Positions 40,194-53,335 of a stretch of DNA of 64,000 nt are shown here, piece after piece. The stretch is taken from assembly GCF_020382885.2 (NCBI RefSeq), contig NC_058502.1:11745950-11809949 (forward strand), written 5' to 3'. Each line of letters starts with the position of its first letter. Positions within the stretch are counted from its first letter, which is position 1. Source of the stretch: Scatophagus argus. Taxonomy: Eukaryota; Chordata; Actinopteri; Scatophagidae. Both the position numbers and the translations under genes were made by a program. A model generated the notes under the pieces. That model made no database searches and had not been told where the DNA came from. It saw nothing but the letters and a program-made list of their open reading frames with translations.

Positions 40194-43100
40194 GTACTAA
40201 AGAGTTTTCCTGCTTACCAGCAACATAGATCTGTATCCGTGTCCACCTCCAAAATGTTTGGTGGGTCTTTTATTCGTTACGCGCGCAGCCACGTTGTCTG
40301 AATTGCCATAGAGTGAGCCAGCACGTTTCTTCCTCATTCAGGGCACTGAGTGGTCCAATGCTCCACAACACTGAACGGTTTTCATCGAGGCTGGCAGAAT
40401 CCAAACATCAGATAATTTAATAACGTTGACGGCGAACCACTGGTGCAAAGGCGAACCATTCTGAGCTTATTACGGTTACAGATTTTAGTATACACTATCC
40501 CACTGTACACTTAACAGACTAGACTACAGAACAAAATATACATTTCACGAATTATTTTCCTTAACTGTATTTTTTTTTCTTAAAACAACTGAAAATCCCA
40601 TTTCCAGTGCCACTCACGTGGTTCTGACATTTTTAATATTTGGTGAACTGAATTGACTTAATATGGTTTTGTGACTTTTCCCCCACAGAAAAGCCAAAAT
40701 GTCACCATAGAGCCGCTGGCACATGGTTAAGCCACTGATCACAGTTCAACACAAAACTTATCAAGAATTCAATAGGTGGACTAAAACTTTTTGCCACACA
40801 GATATGACTAAGGACTAGTAGGAATAGTAGCCTATCAGAAAACGTGTTATTAAGTCACAGGGTTTTTTCAAACTCACTCTGTATCATTGTGTGCGATTTG
40901 GTAAATATGATGCACAAGATGATCTCTTTTTGTACAGTAATTTCACAAACTGCAAACCATTTAGCCTACTGAAACTGATTACTTTATATGTGCCCAATTA
41001 TCGCCCTCATAATAAAATAAGGAGACAGTAAAATTGTTTTATTATTTCACAATAAATGCATATTATCTTTTTTCTTTTAGTTTTCAGTTTCACCACATCA
41101 CGCATTATTGCTATTCACATTTCCTTTATTCATATTTACAACTTTGTTCTGGAATAGTTGTGTATTTCCCTTTTTTCTCATAATTAATACAATGTACACT
41201 TAGTAGCTTCATCAGCTACAATTCGAGTAACGATTAATTAGGTTAAAATAGCGACAGCAACAAGCTGCAGGCTATACTGTTGGTCGGTCGTCACTTTAGG
41301 CACCTTCCGTCATTTTATTGTGTAGAGTTTAAGCCGACTGCCACGTAGGCTGCAGGCTGTAATGAAAAATTCAGTAATTTACAACAAAATAAAAGTCTCT
41401 CATTAACTTAACTTTCATTTGTTTTTGTAAACATTCATTTGTAAACTTCATATGCACTAGAAGTTAACTTTTTCAATGTCACAGAGAGTTAAATGTATAC
41501 TTTGTCGTGCTGCATTCAGTTTCTGTAGGCCAATATAATAGCAGCAAAGAAGGCTATTATTTATTAGCAATGATAATTAATTAGATTTTTTACTTGCACT
41601 TAAAAAATAAGCACAGGACCCTTCCTTACAAATAGTAAACGTCTTCAGATGCTAAGTGGATAGTAAAACCGTTCAAACTCTAGACGTAAATATATTACAG
41701 GTTCTGTGTTTGTGTAGCTTCGTGCTGTTTTGTCCCACCGGATGACTGATGATCTTGAAGCCGTTCTTTGGGCCCGCTGGTGTCAAACAGAAAAACAGAA
41801 CTGCAGTTTTGTCATACGCTTACGGCGCTTTATAAGCTACAGCAAAGTGAAATGACTTCTTTTGTATCTATCTCCTGTAGGCTTTCTTTCTTAAAATTTT
41901 CCCACTACAGGTGTTAAATAAAAGTAAGCCTTCCCAGGTCTAAACTGAACGGAAGATTAACAAGAGGACGATTCGCTTTGTCGCTTTTCCAAACGGTTTA
42001 TGCTCCTCCTAAGTGTGGCTGTGCTTTTCTGTTAAAGCTACAAACACACAACATTCAATAGGCTACTCAATATTTTTTTATGTGTGTGTGTCGTTGTGTC
42101 TTGTGTATCCGCAGCTCCAGGCGGCTGGTGACCCTGGCCCGCGGCCTGTCGCCTGCCTTTTTGCGTTTCGGCGGAAAGAGGACCGACTTTCTGCAGTTCA
42201 ACAACCAGAAGAACCTCGCAAAGTTCAGAGGGCCGGGACCGGACTACTACCTGAAGAACTACGAAGACGGTGATTAGACATGACGTTTCTCTCCTTCTTG
42301 CTGGTGTTAATGTGTGTTTGTGACAGGCTTTTACAGGCTGCGTAGGTGTCTCTTCCTCGTCTGCCTGTGGTTTTTCTAACTGTGTGAACCGTCAGATGCA
42401 CTAAATGATTTTTTTAGTCGAGGATTAGACCTGTTCTTTCCTCCAAAGGTTAGCTTGTTTTTTAAAGTTTAGGTAGCGTTCAGTTTCCTCATTGTTTATT
42501 ATGAGCAGCTAGCTTAAACCAACGCCGGTCCTACGTTGAATTCTGACGTTACCCTCCTGAAGTCAATGTTGAGTTTTTTTTTGATAAAAACTGTTTCAGA
42601 GAGGTGTTTCTAATATTTGGTGTATTTTCTCTAAATGGCGTGAAAGACCTCGCCGTATGTTACAGTAGGCTAAAGTGTAGAGCCTCCAAAATCACTGCAT
42701 TAACATCTTTTAAAAACAGGTTCAAGAAAACATGAAAATTAAAATGTTATGATTTATTGAAGGAATCTTGTATTAGACTACATTGGCTTAAGCTATAGGT
42801 GATATTAAGTCCCAGCTATGCTATAGGACAGGAAGGGTGTTTTTCTAACACACATTTGTGTTAGTTTTTCAACAGCATCAAAAAATTCTATCTTTCAATT
42901 GCTATAAACATATTCTGTTTTCATTAAGTAACAAAGGTATGCCATAGAAAATGTTTAAAATTAAATAAGCTTTAGGGACTCAACAGGTGACCAAGGCTTT
43001 ACTTGGAAATCACATTTTAAAGCAACCTCAAGGAGCAAAAGTGTTTTTTAACCTGTGCAACATAATGGTTTTTTGACTAAAATAGCAACATAAATAGGAT

Positions 43101-43332
43101 ACTGTTCAACTGTAGGACAACTAAAATATTAAAGCAGAATTCATTTCTTCCCATCTATGCTTGCTTGCAGACATAGTGCGCAGTGACATTGCGCTGGACA
43201 AACAGAAGGGCTGCAAACTGGCCAACCATCCCGACATAATGCTGGAGCTGCAGCGGGAGAAAGCTGCCTCCACACAGCTCGTCCTGCTGAAGGAGCAAGT
43301 GTCCAACATCTACAGCAACATTACGTTAACAG
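39916..43332 (+). CDS. hpse2: Inactive heparanase-2 (Hpse2), 5' part, exons 1-3
   Basis: HPSE2 is a secreted heparan-sulfate-binding relative of heparanase that lacks hydrolase activity and can inhibit it. In human its loss causes urofacial syndrome. Three exons, 39916-40193, 42115-42269 and 43171-43332, join in frame to 198 residues plus one base, roughly the N-terminal third of the protein. A hydrophobic signal peptide spans about 12-29, followed by a Ser run at 31-37. Conserved blocks are [52 protein letters not shown] and [13 protein letters not shown]. The LDVNT and RFGGKRTDF blocks distinguish it from Hpse1. The remaining exons must lie beyond 64000. It is divergent from cnnm1. Confidence 0.94.
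40194..42114 (+). other. hpse2: hpse2 intron 1
   Basis: A 1.9-kb AT-rich GT-AG intron with no other feature seen. Confidence 0.9.
42115..42269 (+). CDS. hpse2: hpse2 exon 2
   Basis: The acceptor is tccgcag. The exon encodes [34 protein letters not shown] and [13 protein letters not shown]. The donor GTGATT is weak, but the frame continues into exon 3 (g + ac). Confidence 0.94.
42270..43170 (+). other. hpse2: hpse2 intron 2
   Basis: A 0.9-kb GT-AG intron with no other feature seen. Confidence 0.9.
43171..43332 (+). CDS. hpse2: hpse2 exon 3
   Basis: The acceptor is gcttgcag. The exon encodes [33 protein letters not shown] and [16 protein letters not shown]. It is 54 codons, phase 1 to phase 1, with a GTAGGA donor. 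It carries an N-glycosylation sequon (Asn-Ile-Thr at 194-196). Confidence 0.94.
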
Positions 43333-46300
43333 GTAGGAGATCACACACACATAAACAGGTCATTTTTTTGTTGTTGTTGAGTGCGCGCACATTGGGAAAC
43401 ATGTCATCCTTGTTCACATAGCATCGTCTGGACTTGTAGGTCCTGTAGGTCATACACATGTGTATGTGCACACGTGCATGTACACTCAAAGAAAGTTCAA
43501 AGCATGCCAGGGGAAACCATCAGCTTTCAGAATGACAAATGTAATTTGTGAAGGAGGAATGTGGAGATGGATCGAGCGGTGCAGCAGCAGGGACTAGTAA
43601 ACAAAGCACTGACATTTTCACTGGTCAACTCACTGGAGTCCTGATTTTGGGTGGGCTGCATTTCTTATCTGTTACTGTGATTGACTGGGATAGAAATGAG
43701 GAGAGAAGAGAAAAGAATAATCGAGGGATTTGTCAGTTAAAATTACTGATGTTTTTGGAGTTGTCCATAAACCTGCACTACGCAGTGAGTTGCCTAAAAA
43801 GACGGAGTTGATGCCCGATTGGATCAGTTAACATTCTTTGTGCGGTTTTACTCAGCTAAAAAGACCGAATTCAAATTTATTTGGCTGGTTAAGGTAATAA
43901 AGAAAATATGGTGAACTAGAAGCCTGAGCCGAAGAAGTAAGAAAATAAGGAAGTAATAGAAATACAATAGATCTAATCTCTGGGGGAAAAAAACAAGAAT
44001 AGAATTTAATTTGAACAATGGTGCTTCTCCCAGTGTTTACTGCTGTGTTGCCTACTCATACAGAAATCTCTTTAGCATCTTGAAAAGACAGTGGGTGGGG
44101 ATTGTTTTTGGGTGGGCAGAGTGTTTATTTTAAAACAGAGAACCACCCAGAAAGTGAGTCTTTAAAGCCAAAGAGCTCCTGGACAAATCTTTATGAACTT
44201 GGGATTTGACCAGCAAACCATTCAAAGAGTATAGATTAATTTTGTGTAGTGTGGACCTTAAAGTCAAAACTTACAATGCCTTTTTATTATTAAAAGTTTA
44301 GATGTGGTGATGTGCACAACCCCATTTAACTGTAGATCCAGAGAAATGTTTGGCTCTGCGTTCTTAAAAGATGAATTGCAGCAAACCAAAAATCCAAATC
44401 ATTACATTTACTGAACCAGAGGCCTCACGTGAGTGGGACTGCAGTGTGTTTTCTGCGTTTTCAAAAGGTATCACTTTCCTGGAGCGAAGTGACCCTCTGT
44501 GTGTTGCCGTATGAGTGATAGAGGAAGATATGAATAACACGTATCTGCGTATTTACAGATAGTTTCAAGTGTAACAGTCAAAACACCCTTGTTGCATTTA
44601 TCAAAGTAGGCAAATACATAGAAGAAGAATTTGGATCTGCACATGTGAGCAGTCAGTTCACAAGTTCACTTCATGAGTCATGTAGTATACTGCAGCACCC
44701 GATCATTAATTTTGTTGTTTTGCCGCGGTCCTCAAAGGCACTGTGGCCTTTGCTGTCTTTAATTTTGTCACCTACGTGAACTTGCAGTGTTTCATGTAGG
44801 CTCATTTTCCAAGGACTGCGTTAGAATTTTGCACTTTTCATAAGTCAAATTTAACCCAATATGCTGATACAGATTAAGTGTTGTTTTCAGATGATGTTTG
44901 CGTCAGTGTATTTTGTGATCAGTACAGTAATGTGAATATGATGGCTAGGCAAGTAGAGCCGTGCATTGTGTATTTCAGTCGGCAGTATCAGTGAGGTAAG
45001 GCCTACAGGAAACGAAATGTGCCTGCAAAACGCAGTATCCAGACTACAGTACAATACAGAGATAACCAAAGAAAATCAGTCTCAGAAAATCTAAAAATTA
45101 AGTGATGGTTTTGCACACCATCGTACCATTATTATCTGAATAGTTGTATCCTGGTAAAAATGATTGTAAACTAATAAAAGCATGGCCGAGACAATTTGCC
45201 TCTGTCTCACACATGTGGTGCACTGCTAATATTTCTCAAGCTGACAACCACATTTCCCATAAGCCCCGCACTTTCTTGTAACAAAAGGACATTACCACTA
45301 CCACTGCTCACTTTGCTCAGCTGCAGCGTGGAGGCCAACAGAGGCTGCCACTCTTCTTTGTGATAGTCAAGTAAAAACAAACATGGTAATGAGTTACTGA
45401 TGATAAAATATGCATAGCTGCTTTAAGCTCAATGTGTTTTCAACAGACTGTGATTGCTTTGGTTGAATGCCCAAAATTTAAATGTAAACATTAAAAATGA
45501 TTTTGTAGATGGGTGTTTGATGAAATGTAAGGTCAAAATATTGATCCAGTAAAATTTATGGCAGTAATGAATCACCACTGAATGTTAATTCGGCACATAC
45601 TGGACATATTTGCATCACTTTACTGATTGATTAGGACCCTATGTCTCCCGGTGTGATGGTTTCTATTAAAGGGTAGAAGTGGAGCTGAGAGACAAAGAGC
45701 CGCACTGTGCTGTTTTTGAGCAGGTGCCATAGTTGTTATCAGACTGGTTGGTGCAGAGAGGGGGATGAAGCCAAGCAGAAGGATTTTATTTACCCAAAGC
45801 TGATTTACTGTGAAGTGTTCTCACAGAAACTCTCATTCTTCTGAGCAGCACAGACACAAGCTGCAGGTCTGCCGCTTGGAAATGTTGCACAGACGTCTGA
45901 AGAATATGCTCTGCCATTTTCTTTTTATGGTACAAAAAGTTGACTCTAGTCTAATTTAACATACATCGACTGTTTTCATGAGGAAATGACTCACCAGAAT
46001 AAGCACTAATGACGCTGGCAAAGTCCTGAAGGTGTGAACATGTTCACAATATGATCTCATTATTACAATCAGCTGAACTCCATGCATGTTGTGTAAGCAG
46101 GAATCCGTACAAAGACCTCTCATCTCTGTGGTGGAGAGTAATGGGTACAGAGGCACGGTTTAAATATGGTAACAATCAGCCAAAGTTGTGTGTGTGTGTG
46201 AGTGTGAGAGAGTGTGTGTGAAGGCAGGTGGTGTTTAAAGGACCTTTAACAGTCTTGCTCCATCCTTTTCCACTCACCACTGTCTGACCTTTGACCTAGG

Positions 46301-46350
46301 CTTGTTAGAGCTATCAATAATGGGGCCACTCTGAGCTAACACAGAAAAAG

Positions 46351-46373
46351 ACACACACACACACACACACACA
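46351..46373. repeat. CA microsatellite
   Basis: About eleven CA units in hpse2 intron 3. A shorter, imperfect TG tract lies nearby at 46187-46219. Confidence 0.9.
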
Positions 46374-48479
46374 TCCAGCAGGGGAATTAAGTTGAGAAAA
46401 TACCCTGAGCTCAGACAAGGTCATAGTCAGGATCATCTCATGTCTCTCTGCAGGAGTATATCCCTCCATCAGGGATCATGTTTTAGGTTCTCACTTTTCT
46501 TCCTCTGCCTCCTTCAGTTCCTTCATCTTCACAACTTTACACCTCTGCCTCATTTTCTCTCCCATGTTTACTGTAAGTTTAGCTGTGTATATTTCATGTG
46601 AAAGTCCTATGTTTATTTGACACCTCCGAGAATGAGGCAGTCAATCCGTTCAACTTGTGACCTCAAAGGCCCCATCCATGTGTTTAAGGCTCAAAGGATA
46701 AACACGACTCAATTTAGGAATTCCTATACTGTGTTATTCTTGTCGTCTAAGGCTGACCAACCAATATTTGTGAACACGGACAAGAAGAAAATCTTCCCAT
46801 AACAGAGAAACTGGAGAAGCAAGAGTCCAACATAGGATGTTTTTAGTTAAGTTCTGCAGCTGCTCATGAGACAGCAAATAGGAAACTTGTTTGCTGTTTC
46901 TGTTGGAAGTATCGAGGATTTTTCTTTAAATGTTTTCTTTGATTTTCAACAGATAAAAAACATGCTGCACAACTGAAAAAGATACAGGATTTAGTTTTGG
47001 AGCAAAAGACTTGTTTTTGTCTGTTTGGTGTTTAGCTGTGAATGGCTGCACTACAGAAAAGGTTGCGTAATTGTGTCTTTTGTGTATATGGTAGATAAAA
47101 GCTGTAGTGTCTAAATGTGGACCTCACATCAAAAATTTAGATTCCCTTGATAGACGTACACAGTTTTTCATAGGTCTATTAAGACTTAGACGCATGTATT
47201 TGGTTGTTTTACGGGTCCTCCCACAAGAGGATGTTTTGTGTTCAACAAAAAATATGTAATTTCAAATAATTTTATATCATTATAATTAAAAAGTTGGAAA
47301 AACTAAAACAGATAATAAATAAAGGACACACAAAAAGCTTAATGATAAAACTTGCTTGTTAGCAGTCACTTGGGGACTAATGACAATCATTAGATCTGGA
47401 TAAGTTAAGTTAGTTTTGGTGCTCTCCACATTGTATTTACATTCTTTCAACTTAGGCAGTGCCCAAAACAGCATGGGAAGGAAAAGTCTACATGTACAGG
47501 AAGAAAAACAAAGAATAACTAATTATTACATTATGTATTCGTACAAGCAACCTTATATTATAATAAAAAAAAGCGATTATCTATAATCTGATTTATAAAT
47601 ACAAGTAAAGATTACAAGCGATAAGTGCCCTCTAGCTGTAAGTCTTTATTTGAGTTTTTAATTGGCTGAATCGCAACTTGGATACTGAGGTAATGTTGCT
47701 GTTGGGCCAGTTATTTTAGCCATCTGGATGAGATGAAGGGGCTAAGTAGGACATCTCCTCAGTAAGTTAGTATGAGAGATGGGAGCCAGGTTTGTAGAGA
47801 GAAAAAAAAACATTCTCATTTCATAAATCTGAATGGATTGTCCTATGCACCATAGGAAATATGCATGTGACAGTAAATGTAGCAATACTTCAAATCGGTG
47901 AATTCCTCCTCTGCAGTAAATAAAGCTCAGACTAGCCATCATGGATGTGTGTTGCAAGGAGATTCAAGTTTTGATAGACTGTGGTAAAACAAAACTAACA
48001 GAGGAGGACGCTTGGCTGATTTGACACCACATCATCCATGCAGTTTTAGTTATATTGATATCCTGATTTTTTTGGTTAGCGGCATCACATTAAAGAGCAT
48101 TATTGTAATGCTAGCTGAGTCAAAAATTGGCTTCATGATCAGGCAGATGGCATGCGGCCTGACATCATGATTTGCACTCTCCTCTTTCTCTCTTGCTTAG
48201 TCTGATCTCATGTGTGGAGTATCAAGTGACACAAATGTTTACAGTGTCTAATCAGTTGTTAGCTTTAAGTAAACACTGAACTGAGAGCTGAGAGCACATC
48301 GGACACTAATACCTGAGCCCCTCTCTTTGAACTGACACTGAGGTGCAGCAGTCTCAGCCAGAAGCCTCTCGGGGAGAGCTGCAGGGCTCCATTGAAAGGA
48401 AACACGAGAATATAGAGAAGTGTGAAGCAAAACTAATGTAACCCTGCTTTCACAAAAAATGCGCAACAGAGTAAGGCTG

Positions 48480-48493
48480 TTTTTTTTTTTTTT
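48480..48493. repeat. Poly-T tract
   Basis: Fourteen consecutive T. Confidence 0.9.
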
Positions 48494-48804
48494 CCAACTG
48501 GGGTAAAGGCTTTGTGCTCCTGAACAGCTGCATAAACCAGAGTACAGAGCAGTGCGCACTGTCCTGATTTTCCACACGGTTTTTTGGCCAAAGTTGAACT
48601 AATTTGAACTGGAAGTGGATGTGTTAGCCTCCATGAGTTCTTGTATTGACAGGAGGAGGTACTTCTATCTGCAGATCACAATGGAAGGTGAGGCCTTTTT
48701 ATGCAGGGAAATGGAGTTCGCCTGTTATTGCAAACCTGCAGTGGTCTTTGGCCTTTTCTTAAACATTATCACAGTATTTCTCTAATGCGACTGCTTTGAT
48801 GATC

Positions 48805-48850
48805 TTAGATAGATAGATAGATACTTGATTGATTGTGAGGGAAATTCAAG
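48805..48850 (+). repeat. LINE/SINE 3'-tail-like fragment with GATA repeat
   Basis: A short TAGA tandem run is followed by tacttgattgattgtgagg and then gaaattcaag. This resembles the common fish tail tactttattgatccc...gggaaattc that ends certain non-LTR elements. Only the tail is seen, so the parent family is not determined. Confidence 0.45.
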
Positions 48851-51800
48851 AATGAGACACACTTAGACACACGTTAAAACACACTTTAAACACTTTAAGA
48901 CACACTTTAAATGATCTTTACCTACCTTAACCATATCTTTGCTGTGCAGAAAGCTGAATTTTAAAAATGTTGCCACTGGGCCCTGGCACTGAACGTAGGC
49001 TCTGCAGAAATGTCCAGTGTAGTTGTTCTTGAGTGTTAGCATAGAGGAGAATGGAACAAAAGTTCATTTTGTACATATTTGAAATATTTTTTTATCCAAC
49101 CATGACATAAGATGAAAATATAAAAAATGGCAGACTAGAATGGGGATGCCAAATGTGAAAAATAATACTGCTGTATGTCTTTATGAAACTTGTAGCATTT
49201 TAGTTGGCTGCTCTGTATGATGGTTAATGCTTTTTGGGTTCTACTTTATTCCATATTCTACCTGCCACTGCCAGTTACACCCGAGACATAGTGCCTGCGT
49301 GAACATGCGGGTTTCCAGTGTCACATCATGTTAAGATTTGGCATCTTGCCTTTTTTTTCCCCACAAAAATAGAGAGTGAAAATGATCTGTTGATAACATC
49401 CTATCAGCATTTCACGGCATTTCCTATGTCTATATCTGGAGAATATGTTCCAGACGTGAAAAAAATGCAAAACATCAGGTGAAGGGCAATATTTTCCCAG
49501 TTCAGTCGCTTTGCTCATACAAATTATGCATCCTGCACATTACACATCTGATATGAAACGGGAGTAACTAAAGAGCACACATTTTGAAGTTTTATGGTTG
49601 CTTTGGCTCAGTTATTGCATGGGAATTTCAATGTGCAGGATGCTTATTGTACTACTGTAATGGAAAAAAACTGAAATCAAATTCAGAGTCCTTGACAGGA
49701 AGCATAATGAGTCATTAAACCGCTCATACAAGGCAGGCAGAAGGTTAAAAATCTGGAAAGACAAACATTAGGAGCAGGCATTGAAAGGGGAATTTACTGA
49801 ACATCTGTGAATGGCTTGAAAATGTTTTCATCAAAATAAACTGGCACAGCTGTCCATAGTCAGAGAGCCTCTAGTTATAACTTTCTGTTTTTACTCATTT
49901 GAAAATCAAAACATATTTTCTTGCAACAGTGGGAAACATACTCCATCCTTCCTATTAGTTCTGCTATACGAGTCGACCCAGCCTTTTATCCACTCTTTCC
50001 TTAATGTTTAAACCTCTTTCTAAGGATGGAGTAGAATTGTTTCTCCAGCGCCTGTCTTATGTCTTTGTTTAAAATTCCCTCGGTGAATATGCGCACACAC
50101 TCACACACAAGATGTGAATTGTGATGTTTTTGGTGTTGCAGCTGCCTCAGCACCAGGTTCAGCTTCAGCTTGCTGCTGAATGCAGCTTAATGGGAGTTTC
50201 CTTCGCCAAGTTTCACACTGGAACACCGCAGTGCAGCCAGTTGCTATGACGGCGGGAGAATGAATACAATCGGCTCTGATTTGTTGATATCCATAATGAT
50301 ATCCTGTGATATGAGCAGCCATTGTGGATCTTGGACAGAGCAGGGGTAAAACAAAGAACATTAAAGGTTGTGTGTATGTTTTTAAATATTATGGATTGCC
50401 CAGCTGTTTAAAGATGAGAACCTGGAGCCCTGGTGTGCTGTACTGTCAACAACTGAGAGGAGTTTAAACTCATAAATCTGCTGGAAACAGAGTCCCTGTG
50501 TTTTTTATACAAATACATTAAGCTTTGGAACATCACCAGATACATGTAGTGATCTCTAACTGTGGTCTCAGCTACTCAACACAGTTTTTTTTCCTTGTTT
50601 CTGACTTGCCCACCCAGTTAGGCATTTAGGTAAAATGAATATCCTTCTATTTTAAGAAGTGGTATTTACCATATATGAATTTTAAATGTTTGTTTTGAGG
50701 AGAGAAATTTTGTTAATCTCTTACTCCACAAATTGGTAACTGAAGGCATAACACATTGTGTTTCAACAATAAAATTTGGAAAAAAAACCACTAGACTTAT
50801 GTTAAATATATTGTTGAGTTGTCAGGTTTTACTTATATTTTCCCAAAATGTTTCCAACACTGTTCAGACTCAGAGAAATCCATAATTTCATTCAAGGTAA
50901 CAGTGCGTTATTTGGTCACCTGTCCATGGAGTCACATCCCTTTGCAGATTCTAGTTTCTCTGATTTCCGTGGGAAACACCACATGATGCATCAGAGAGTG
51001 AACAAGTAAGTCAGCGAATGTTTGTATGGATCACTTGTACTGGAGAGCAGTTATTCATTTTCATTGGCGTTGGTGGTTCTTTAACAACGAAGATAACAAC
51101 TCTCACGATCCTAGGCTGCTTCACGACATAAATCAAACTCCATCTTTTGTTATTGTTTGAAATATTCCTAGAGAATGAAATGCTCTTTGATTAAATTTCT
51201 TGTCTTCTTTGGATTGCAGTGTGCTATAAATGGCTTCTTAGCTGACTGAACTTTAAAGGAACCCATCAAAATACCAAGTTAAATTCTGAATGACCTTTTA
51301 AGCTGGGGTTCCTATTGCAAATTGCATTTGAAATCTGCTCACTCTGCTTTTCAGGGTTTCATGGCAAATAGTTTGTGGCATTAGATTAAATGATGCCAGC
51401 AATTGGAACACAGATGACGATGTATTAAAACCAGACTGGACTGAGTGCCGTGAAAATCGCCAGCCATTCTGCTGGCATCGAACAGAATCAGCAAATTGGA
51501 ATATTGACAGGTGGTGCTTGCGTGGAACACCAAAGACTGTATGAGTCATACCTGGCAAAACTAACACTGAAGTAAAATAGAATCCAATCATCAAGATAGT
51601 AAATAAATTTGAACATTAAATTATGAAGAATGTCATCATTTGAACCTGTTGACCTAAATTGTATCTCATCTGCTGTTAAACAAGACATACTAATGTGCTT
51701 TGTGATTTGTTTTTTGTTTTTTTCCCCTCAAATTCATCTGCAGAATCTTGGCCAGAAGAGTTTTTGGGCCATGTGGAAAGTATCTTTTGACCAGGGCTGA

Positions 51801-53316
51801 GAACGCTTATGAATGCTTATCTTGGATGCCAGTTCAATTCAGGATTGATTCTCGATTGAATGAATAGATAAGTCTGCACTATTTTCAGTCTCTTGCTTCA
51901 GTATGGTGTGTGCCAAACCATTCGCTAGTGTCCTCACTTCACTGAAATACAATATGAAACATAATTGGCAGATAAGATGAACTGAGTGCCGCATTTTTTA
52001 TTTTTAAAAGTTAGCTACATGAATTAATAATTTAATTTGAAAGCTCCTTCCTGTTTGACAGTAATAAGCAGCAGTTTGAGGAGCAGCCTCTCTGCTGCCC
52101 CGTTAGCTTCAAGAGATAGCCATCACTGTCCAACATCCTGGGAAGGCATAGGAACAAACAGATGGAACACAGGTTCAAGTTGTTCCTCTGGGTATGACAT
52201 AGAAAGTTCACATTATACTTCACGTTGGTCTCTCAGAGGTAATTACTGAGTGATTAAATCAAAACATGCTTAGTTTCATTGCAAGATAACTCTCAACAAG
52301 TGCAAGCTGTAGACCTTCCGCCTGTTGCACTTTCCTCGCAGTTGAGTTCCACCTTTTTATTCCATCAGCGTTAAGATGTTAACTAACATCTATAAAGTTA
52401 ATTTTCCTGTAACTCTTGATGCTTACACCTGGCAGGCCAATGGCATTGTGGTGCACTGTCAGGAACCCTGCATCTGTGCACATAGACTTCCCTGCTGTAA
52501 AGTTTTACTATCTGGCATTTGTGGTTTTTAAGGATTTAGTTTGATGCATTTGCCTTTTAGTGTATCATGTGCATCCACTTAACACATTTGTGTTCAAAGT
52601 CAAGGTTCTTTTGACTCATTTTTTAAATAAATTGTATGATTCGATTTCTCGTGTTCATGCACACATCAGAAAGGTCTGGAGCCAGAATTAAAGCCTGCAG
52701 CACACTGTTACCACTTCAGCTTCACATGTGGAGGCTTTTTTATTACAAAGAGTTGTCTTCACACAAAGAAGCTCTGTCAGAAAGTCAACATAAAAAATTA
52801 CATGACACTCTATTTGATATGTCTTTGTGCTGAATTTGGACATCCTATTTTTCAGTCTTACCTGTCAGTTTACAAGAATCAGCAGTGATGTAAGTGCAGC
52901 GTGACAAACTCTTCATTGCCGTATCGCCTACATTTTTTTCTTCTTCTCCTTCCACATGGCCCGCACAGATCCAGAAGTGTCTGATTTTTCCCTGATCGAA
53001 AGAATACCTACAGTGTTTAAATCATGAATGGACATAACATGTAATTCCATGTGTTTGCAATATGCTTCAACACAAGTGCCAGCAACCTGCAAACGAATGT
53101 CATTTTAATAGCCTGATGCATGGGAAATGTTTGAAAGCAGTCCTTCCTCTCCTATGATTGTTTGGCATGACATCCAACCTCCACATTTTCCCCAGAACTC
53201 TAGAAAACATACGTTTTGTGTCAAATTTCAAATCATGGCATGAGTTCTTCACTACTCCGAGCCAGTTTGTACCAATGGGATGGACCTATAGCAGGAATGC
53301 TGGTACCTCTTGGCTT

Positions 53317-53335
53317 TGTGTGTGTGTGTGTGTGT
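53317..53335. repeat. TG microsatellite
   Basis: About nine TG units in hpse2 intron 3. Confidence 0.88.

Noticed and set aside
40194..40200. Short Hpse2 ending at a TAA at 40198
   Set aside because: The stop is intronic, just after the GT donor. Exons 2 and 3 continue the conserved protein in frame.
48248..48577. 109-codon minus-strand open frame in hpse2 intron 3
   Set aside because: It crosses the poly-T tract, has a Lys run from it, and shows no family resemblance.
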